Positions 15,941-20,543 of a DNA stretch of 20,543 bases are shown here, in pieces (the first letter of the stretch is position 1; each line of letters begins with the position of its first letter). The notes under the pieces are model-generated. The model was not told the DNA's origin and searched no databases. It saw only the letters and a list, made by a program, of their open reading frames with translations. The stretch comes from JBBTQE01 sp038065775 (lineage in GTDB: Bacteria; Patescibacteriota; Patescibacteriia; Magasanikbacterales; GWA2-37-8), in NCBI GenBank assembly GCA_038065775.1, contig JBBTQE010000068.1:1-20543 (forward strand), given 5' to 3'. The position numbers and the translations under genes were made by a program.

Positions 15941-17983
15941 TTATATGCTCACGCTTCGTAAATATTCAAAACAAGCCTGCGCGGTGCTGGCGCTTTCAGA
16001 TACCAATCCATTGCAACAAAAGGCTTGATTTTGTTGAGTAATTACCTGGCAACAATTATCCGGATTGGCTTCGTCGCACTCCGAAGATTCTCCGGCAGAA
16101 TTAGCTTCTTGATTTGGCCCTTTCCCTGGATAAAAACAGTTATAATGAACATCCTCAACTCCTGAATCAACGATGGGCATGTAATATTGGCGCCTGTCAT
16201 CCAAAAATGGCCCATGATTAATTCTGGTATAAGTGCCTTTTGCGTTAAATACAGAAACCGGAACTTTCCAAACAGGCACTCCGTTTGTCGGAGCAGGATA
16301 CTCTTGAATCCCTATTCCATACATTGAGTCAACCCGCATCCTCTTGTTAAACTGCAAACTTAATTCTTGATCCGGCGGAACATTTTGCGCGTCTTTGCCG
16401 GGCATTATTTTCTGCAAATACGGAGCCGAAGTATCCAATCTATTTTCCAATCTAAATGACCAAAAATAATTATCCGGCTGTTTTTGATTTGGAAATGCCG
16501 GCATTTCGGTTGAAGCCGTATCCGGCTTGTTATCTTTACTGCCGTCAAGAGAATTCCCGGCCATGTCCATAATTCCGGTAAACGGCCGACCCTCAAACGA
16601 ACTCTCATTAAACACCTTCGCGGCTCGCAATAAAATTTCGTAATTATCTATTTCGCAATCAGCTCCGGATTTATCGCAGACCGGCAGGCAAAATATTTTA
16701 TTTCCGCAAGAATTCTTGCCGCATTCTTTGGTGGAAACAAACTCAAGTGTTCTGTAATTATTCGTCAAAATAAAATTACCGGGCGGCATCTCGCTGGATC
16801 CGCTTTTGAGAAAAATATTCTGCCCTTCAATAAAAAATTCATTATCGCCCGCGACAAACTTCCCCTGAATGCCGGTCGGATCAATCGGTTCGCTAAAGTG
16901 AATTTGCAAAATTGAATTCATGGCTTCCGTTGAACCGGCCGGCGGAAATACGCTCTCCACTCTCGGAGGAGCGGCGTCCAAAGCGGTGCCGTTAGAGAAC
17001 TGCCACTCATAATAATTGCTCCCAAACTGGGCGCTCTGAAAAGCCGACGGATTCCCGTTAGCCGGGTCATCAAGTTTGATTTCTCCACCCAAACGAACTT
17101 TGTAGGAAATTCTTTGTGTGGATGAACCCATATAACCGCCTGACGGAACTGATGGATCAATAATTGGTTTGATGACAAGAGTATAAATGCCCGAAATTCC
17201 ATTAGCCGTGCTTGACGCGGCTAAAACCACCGCACCGGCAATCGGATTCTCGGCGTCAACTTGTTGAATATTTATAAAATTATCGCTCAATTTATCAAAA
17301 CTGGTTTTAACCCGGTCGCAGTCTTCCGCCCAATTATTAATCGGGTCGTTGCAACTGCCAAATATTCCATCCCGGTTTGTGTCATCTAAAAAAGTTTCCG
17401 GCAAAATCGGTTTGCCAAATGTTATTACTATTTTCGCGTTTCGCGGAACATCAACTTGGTCGCGCGCCGGATAGTGATCTTTTACAATCCTGCCCAAAGC
17501 GCCACTGCCGGAAAAATTTTGAATGACTGGAACTCCCATAGCCGACCCCCCGACATCTCCTCCATCACCGCCGGCGCCAACACCAAGCATTCTTGCGACA
17601 AAAACCACCAAAGCGTAAGCGCTTAAAATGATCGCCAAGCCAATCGCCGAATTAAGCATCATTTTTTTTGCTTTTGTTATTTGCTCTTCATTGCCTCCCG
17701 CAGTCATCCATAAAAATCCGGCATATATTGTTAAAACCAAAACAACGACGCCCAATAATCCGAGCGCCGCTTTAATTACCTTTGCGACAATAACCCTTAT
17801 ATCTGTTGACGGCAGTCCTGTTGATTCAACCGCGCTCAAGCCTTCTCGCAAGGAACTGCTGGCATCGCTTATGCTTTGCGCGGAAACTTTATTTCCAAAA
17901 ATAAAAAAACCGACAACAAAAACAATTCCACACAATATTGCAGTCTTTTTTACAGAAGATTTTTTTTTAACCCATTGAAGCAT
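15941..17983 (-). CDS. Surface protein with a T4SS-pilin-like head and three Big_5 Ig-like domains (680 aa)
   Basis: Probable exported surface protein and paralogue of the 2276-aa neighbour. The signal peptide ends near KVSA-Q (32-36). The head at about 57-131 has two hydrophobic helices joined by FLWMTAGGNEEQITKAKK, nearly the same as in the neighbour and typical of the T4SS pilin-like family. A Gly-rich linker (134-150) leads to three SbsA-type Big_5 domains opening at about 166 (DQVDVPRNAKIVITF), 338 (PPRVESVFPPAGSTEAM) and 518 (SAPYLQKIMPGKDAQNV). A DTNRDGIFGSCND loop at 201-213 looks calcium-binding. The C-terminus is cysteine-rich (CC pairs at 644 and 656). The start is ATG at 17983 without a Shine-Dalgarno, 27 bases after rpsU and with no terminator between. 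It could be a minor tip or base component of the same structure; that is inference. Confidence 0.9.
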   Translation of the reverse strand: MLQWVKKKSSVKKTAILCGIVFVVGFFIFGNKVSAQSISDASSSLREGLSAVESTGLPSTDIRVIVAKVIKAALGLLGVVVLVLTIYAGFLWMTAGGNEEQITKAKKMMLNSAIGLAIILSAYALVVFVARMLGVGAGGDGGDVGGSAMGVPVIQNFSGSGALGRIVKDHYPARDQVDVPRNAKIVITFGKPILPETFLDDTNRDGIFGSCNDPINNWAEDCDRVKTSFDKLSDNFINIQQVDAENPIAGAVVLAASSTANGISGIYTLVIKPIIDPSVPSGGYMGSSTQRISYKVRLGGEIKLDDPANGNPSAFQSAQFGSNYYEWQFSNGTALDAAPPRVESVFPPAGSTEAMNSILQIHFSEPIDPTGIQGKFVAGDNEFFIEGQNIFLKSGSSEMPPGNFILTNNYRTLEFVSTKECGKNSCGNKIFCLPVCDKSGADCEIDNYEILLRAAKVFNESSFEGRPFTGIMDMAGNSLDGSKDNKPDTASTEMPAFPNQKQPDNYFWSFRLENRLDTSAPYLQKIMPGKDAQNVPPDQELSLQFNKRMRVDSMYGIGIQEYPAPTNGVPVWKVPVSVFNAKGTYTRINHGPFLDDRRQYYMPIVDSGVEDVHYNCFYPGKGPNQEANSAGESSECDEANPDNCCQVITQQNQAFCCNGLVSESASTAQACFEYLRSVSI

Positions 17984-18010
17984 GGAACAATGGATTTTAA
18001 TTACTAAAAA

Positions 18011-18250
18011 TTATCTACCAAATTTTTTCGGCTCTTCAGGCAATCTGCCGATTTTTTTCAGGTACTCCATTTTTTGCGATACGGCCATTCTATGCAATGC
18101 GCTTTTTTTGCGCATATTTTTATTCTTCGGCCGTTCATAATATTGAATCTTTTTCGCCTGTAATATTTTCCCTGATTGCTGCCATCTCTTTTTTACTCTT
18201 CGTAAAAAAGCCTCAAAAGATTCGTTTTTCTTCCGTTTTACTTCTGGCAC
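18011..18250 (-). CDS. rpsU: Small ribosomal subunit protein bS21
   Basis: bS21 sits on the 30S platform near the 3' end of 16S rRNA and helps mRNA engagement. The 79 residues show the family pattern: acidic/aromatic start (ESFEAFLRRVKKRWQQSG, 11-28), then IQYYERPKNKNMRKKSALHRM with the basic helix, and a lysine/arginine-rich tail. Length is slightly above the usual 60-70. The start codon is GTG at 18250, preceded at five bases by AGAGAGGTG, the only strong Shine-Dalgarno in the window. Its own promoter overlaps the end of hisS, and a folded leader of about 130 nt precedes the gene. These features suggest feedback control. The gene is followed directly by the surface-protein run. Confidence 0.95.
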   Translation of the reverse strand: MPEVKRKKNESFEAFLRRVKKRWQQSGKILQAKKIQYYERPKNKNMRKKSALHRMAVSQKMEYLKKIGRLPEEPKKFGR

Positions 18251-18280
18251 AAATTCACCTCTCTTTCTAAAAATCCGCTC

Positions 18281-18362
18281 TTAGTAATTTTTTCGCTTTC
18301 CTCGCTTGCGAAAGCTCATGGATGGCCACTGTGGTGGCCATAACCCGCTCAAAAAATACTAA
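18281..18362 (-). promoter_or_regulatory. Three-way-junction RNA element in the rpsU leader
   Basis: The 162 bases between hisS and rpsU hold no gene but contain nested inverted repeats. An outer stem pairs TTAGTA (18281-18286) plus six Ts (18288-18293) with AAAAAATACTAA (18351-18362). Inside are two hairpins: ATGGCCAC/GTGGCCAT (18322-18329/18334-18341) with a 4-base loop, perfect over 8 bp, and GCTTTC/GAAAGC (18295-18300/18310-18315). Together they form a cloverleaf-like fold just upstream of the ribosome-binding site. No T-run follows the hairpins, so this is not a plain terminator. A bS21-binding autoregulatory leader or a mobile hairpin repeat are both possible. Confidence 0.6.
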
Positions 18363-18387
18363 TCGCTTTGTTAATAAATACTCGTAA

Positions 18388-18416
18388 AGTATACACAAAA
18401 TCAGGCTCTTCGTCAA
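18388..18416 (-). promoter_or_regulatory. Promoter for rpsU overlapping the hisS stop
   Basis: On the minus strand -35 TTGACG (18411-18416) and -10 TATACT (18388-18393) are separated by exactly 17 bases. The hisS stop TGA (18413-18415) lies within the -35. Predicted transcription start is near 18381, giving a leader of about 130 nt. Both boxes match five of six consensus bases. Confidence 0.75.
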
Positions 18417-19786
18417 ACTTTACCAAGCTTTTTGATTAAGATTAAGCAGGTCTTCTTTTGATCAACAATTTCCTGCACGCCAGACTCCATGTCTCTGATT
18501 ATAATTGTGCCATCTTGCACTTCCTTCTGGCCTAAAATCAATGCGTATGGCACTTGCAAACCATTGGCCGATTCAAGCTGAGATTTTAACGAATTCTTTG
18601 CGAAATTGTAGTTGATTTTTAATCCGGAATTTCGCAATTCATTTAAAATTTTTAAAGCCCTGCGTTTGGCCTGATCCCCCAACTGGGCTATATACGCGTC
18701 ATATTTCTTAACCGACGGTTTAAGTTGGTTTTGCTCATTATACTGCTTCAATGCGCTGACCGACCTCTCAATGCCTAGCGACAATCCGACTGCCGGCGTT
18801 GCTTTCCCTCCCAACTCTTCAACCAACAGATCATATCGACCGCCTCCGCCCAACGCGCTTTGCGCTCCACCCTCACCGGTAGACACAGTATAAACTTCAA
18901 ATACCGTCTTGGTGTAATAATCAAGACCGCGAACCAGTGTTGAACGCAAAACATAAGGAATGGAAAGTTCGTCCAAATATTCCAACACTTTCATAAAATG
19001 ATTTTTTGATTCATCATCCAGCCAATCAATAATCTGCGGGGCTTCCTCTTTTACCGGCTGGCATTTCTCATTTTTGCAATCAAGCAAGCGAAGAGGATTT
19101 TTATTTAACCGCGCCTTGCAATCATCGCATAAATAACTCCTTTTGCTTCTATAATATTCAACCAGAGCATTTTTATATTTTTGCCTTTCTTCGGGCATAC
19201 CAATGCTATTGATATGAATTTCAACCGGAAGACCCATGTCCTTGTAAAAATTATGAGCCGTTAATATCAACTCCGCGTCGGCAGATGGATCCGCATCTCC
19301 GATCGTTTCAAATCCGGCCTGAAAAAACTGCCTAAATCTTCCGGCTTGAGGCCTGTCATATCTAAACATCTGTCCCCAATACCAAAGTTTTATTGGTTGC
19401 GGCATATTCCACATTCCATGCAGAATATACGCCCTCACTACTGAAGCGGTTGCTTCCGGCCGCAAACAAACTCTATTGCCATCTCTGTCTTCAAAGGCGT
19501 ACATTTCTTTGTCAACAATATCCGTTCCCCTGCCAACTGATCTGACAAAAAGATTCAGTTCTTCCAAAATCGGCGTCTCAATTCTTCCAAACTGAAAATG
19601 CTCGGCCAGATTCTCGACAATATGAAAAAAAGTCTTCCAGTATTTTTCATCTTTTGGAAGAATATCGTGCATGCCCCTAAGGAGGCTATATGTTTTTTTG
19701 CTCTTTTCAGGAACCGGAGATTTTTCTTTCTCAATTTTTACTTTTGTCTTTTTTTTCAAAGCCTTTTCTTTTTTTATTTTCGGCAT
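18413..19786 (-). CDS. hisS: Histidine--tRNA ligase
   Basis: Class II aminoacyl-tRNA synthetase charging tRNA-His in the cytoplasm. Over 457 residues it shows the opening LLRGMHDILP (35-44), motif 2 region MFRYDRPQAGRFRQFFQAGFE (140-160), the HisRS-specific LVRGLDYYTKTVFE (284-297), GGGRYD (314-319) and motif 3 AVGLSLGIER (332-341). A C-terminal anticodon-binding domain starts near 362. A four-cysteine insertion (CDDC at 220-223, CKNEKC at 237-242) looks like a small zinc site, known in many bacterial HisRS. The first 30 residues are an unusual lysine-rich extension. The start ATG is one base after the lepB stop, with no Shine-Dalgarno, so coupling to lepB is likely. Identification is secure. 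Confidence 0.97.
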   Translation of the reverse strand: MPKIKKEKALKKKTKVKIEKEKSPVPEKSKKTYSLLRGMHDILPKDEKYWKTFFHIVENLAEHFQFGRIETPILEELNLFVRSVGRGTDIVDKEMYAFEDRDGNRVCLRPEATASVVRAYILHGMWNMPQPIKLWYWGQMFRYDRPQAGRFRQFFQAGFETIGDADPSADAELILTAHNFYKDMGLPVEIHINSIGMPEERQKYKNALVEYYRSKRSYLCDDCKARLNKNPLRLLDCKNEKCQPVKEEAPQIIDWLDDESKNHFMKVLEYLDELSIPYVLRSTLVRGLDYYTKTVFEVYTVSTGEGGAQSALGGGGRYDLLVEELGGKATPAVGLSLGIERSVSALKQYNEQNQLKPSVKKYDAYIAQLGDQAKRRALKILNELRNSGLKINYNFAKNSLKSQLESANGLQVPYALILGQKEVQDGTIIIRDMESGVQEIVDQKKTCLILIKKLGKV

Positions 19787-19787
19787 A

Positions 19788-20390
19788 TTAAATATTTAGA
19801 TCCGGCTGTCTTATCAGCTCGGCGCGGTTAAAAGGCCAACCCCTAAAAAAAGTCCGGCCGATGATTAATTTTTTATCAACAGCGCCAAATCTTCTTGAAT
19901 CATAACTATTTTGCCTGTTATCGCCCAAAACAAAATACTGATTTCCATCAAGAATGGTAACCCTCTCACCAACGGTCGACAAATCCATTGGCAGATACGG
20001 CTCATCCAACACAACCCCTTCCGGATGTTCGGTGTTATATATTGTTATTTGCCCTTCGGCAACTTTAACTGTTTCGCCGGGCAATCCGACTATTCTTTTC
20101 AAAAAAAATTCCTTTGGATTGTCCGGATATTTAAAAACGATTACCTCGCCTCTTCCTGGCGCTCTGAACCTAAAACTAATTTCATCTATTATTAAATACT
20201 CCTTATCAAAAAAATTCGGCTCCATTGACGCGCCCTTAACATAAAACGGCTTGAACAAAAAATACCTGACTATGCCGATAGTAATCCCGGCCAGCACAGC
20301 AACTTTAATGATTTCTATCAAAAACAAGCCTGCGCTCCCCAGATATCCGAGGACTATCTTGCCAACCCTTTTTTTACTCTTTATTTCCAT
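19788..20390 (-). CDS. lepB: Signal peptidase I
   Basis: Membrane-bound serine protease that removes signal peptides from exported proteins on the outer face of the membrane. With the start at 20390 it has 200 residues: an N-terminal transmembrane segment (about 20-44), the catalytic serine in KGASMEP (Ser55), the catalytic lysine in FFLKRIVGLPGE (Lys98) and box E GDNRQNSYDSRRFG (157-169). The open frame continues upstream to 20525, but that part runs through the terminator and tRNA-Ile, and through the gene's own promoter. ATG 20390 is therefore chosen. An AAGGGTGG lies about 22 bases upstream, too far for an ordinary Shine-Dalgarno. hisS follows after one base. Its likely clients in the window are the two giant pilin-headed proteins with AxA-like cleavage sites. 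Confidence 0.95.
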   Translation of the reverse strand: MEIKSKKRVGKIVLGYLGSAGLFLIEIIKVAVLAGITIGIVRYFLFKPFYVKGASMEPNFFDKEYLIIDEISFRFRAPGRGEVIVFKYPDNPKEFFLKRIVGLPGETVKVAEGQITIYNTEHPEGVVLDEPYLPMDLSTVGERVTILDGNQYFVLGDNRQNSYDSRRFGAVDKKLIIGRTFFRGWPFNRAELIRQPDLNI

Positions 20391-20429
20391 ACGTATTTGG
20401 AGATATAAAAACCACCCTTCTGAATTAAT

Positions 20430-20458
20430 ATTATATATGAGATTTTTTCTTTTTGCAA
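20430..20458 (-). promoter_or_regulatory. Sigma70-type promoter for lepB-hisS
   Basis: Minus-strand -35 TTGCAA (20453-20458) and a perfect -10 TATAAT (20430-20435) are separated by 17 bases. They lie just after the tRNA terminator and 40 bases before the chosen lepB start, which supports that start. Confidence 0.8.
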
Positions 20459-20467
20459 ATATAACAC

Positions 20468-20487
20468 AAAAACGCCAGATGGCGTTT
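20468..20487 (-). terminator. Intrinsic terminator after tRNA-Ile
   Basis: Arms AAACGCC (20481-20487) and GGCGTTT (20470-20476) on the minus strand form a perfect 7-bp stem with the loop ATCT, and the run of Ts continues to 20468. It starts 2 bases after the tRNA 3' end. The T-tract is short (five in all, three of them in the stem), but position and stem support a terminator. Confidence 0.75.
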
Positions 20488-20489
20488 CG

Positions 20490-20543
20490 TGGGCGATTGA
20501 GGAATCGAACCTCAGACCTCGTCATTATCAGTGACGCGCTCTA
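20490..20543 (-). tRNA. tRNA-Ile (anticodon GAT), 3' portion
   Basis: Reading the minus strand from the window edge: the end of the D arm (TAGAGCGCG), an anticodon arm with stem CGTCA/TGACG and loop CTGATAA (anticodon GAT at loop positions 3-5), variable loop AGGTC, T arm TGAGG-TTCGATT-CCTCA, acceptor strand ATCGCCC and discriminator A. The anticodon GAT reads isoleucine codons ATC and ATT. CCA is not encoded (next bases CGAA), so a CCA-adding enzyme must finish the tRNA. The 5' acceptor strand and most of the D arm lie beyond the window. Confidence 0.93.

Noticed and set aside
20391..20525. Upstream extension of lepB giving a 245-residue product
   Set aside because: The extra 45 codons run through the tRNA-Ile anticodon and T arms, its terminator and the lepB promoter, and encode nothing like a signal peptidase N-terminus.
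1..20543. UGA recoding to glycine, as in some Patescibacteria
   Set aside because: TGA serves as the stop in ftsA, ybeY, the 372-aa gene and hisS at positions where the proteins end normally, and no conserved family contains an in-frame TGA.

Overview
The window looks like part of a Patescibacteria (CPR) genome, most probably Parcubacteria-like. This is an inference from gene content, since no 16S rRNA is present. The evidence is: huge cysteine-rich surface proteins whose heads resemble a type IV secretion pilin, small membrane-anchored proteins with thrombospondin type 3-like calcium loops, very few Shine-Dalgarno sites, and short housekeeping proteins. TGA is used as a real stop (ybeY/dgkA overlap, ftsA, hisS), so the recoded UGA of Absconditabacteria and Gracilibacteria is not seen.

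Every supported gene lies on the minus strand, so transcription runs from high to low coordinates. In that order the window holds: the 3' part of tRNA-Ile(GAT) and its terminator; a good promoter, lepB (signal peptidase I) and hisS; a second good promoter overlapping the hisS stop, a structured leader and rpsU (bS21). Next come three surface proteins of 680, 2276 and 1340 aa, then three small calcium-loop membrane proteins of 136, 235 and 372 aa. The run ends with ybeY, dgkA and ftsA, closed by an intrinsic terminator embedded in the ftsA stop region. Finally ftsZ starts from its own promoter with a hairpin-rich leader and runs off the left edge.

The layout couples envelope building to cell division. 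LepB would process the signal peptides of the large exported proteins. The two largest reading groups carry two-helix pilin-like heads followed by long stalks of Ig-like (Big_5, TIG), LamG-like and disulfide-rich repeats, as expected of adhesive or structural surface fibres. DgkA recycles undecaprenol for the envelope, and FtsA/FtsZ build the division ring. No terminator was seen between rpsU and ftsA, so a transcript of about 17.7 kb is possible.

The points most worth a second look are: (1) the 2276-aa and 1340-aa genes are in the same frame, separated only by one TAA and one codon, as if one protein had been split; (2) rpsU is the only gene with a strong Shine-Dalgarno, suggesting bS21 feedback control; (3) the folded rpsU and ftsZ leaders; (4) the pilin-headed giant surface proteins and the calcium-loop trio.
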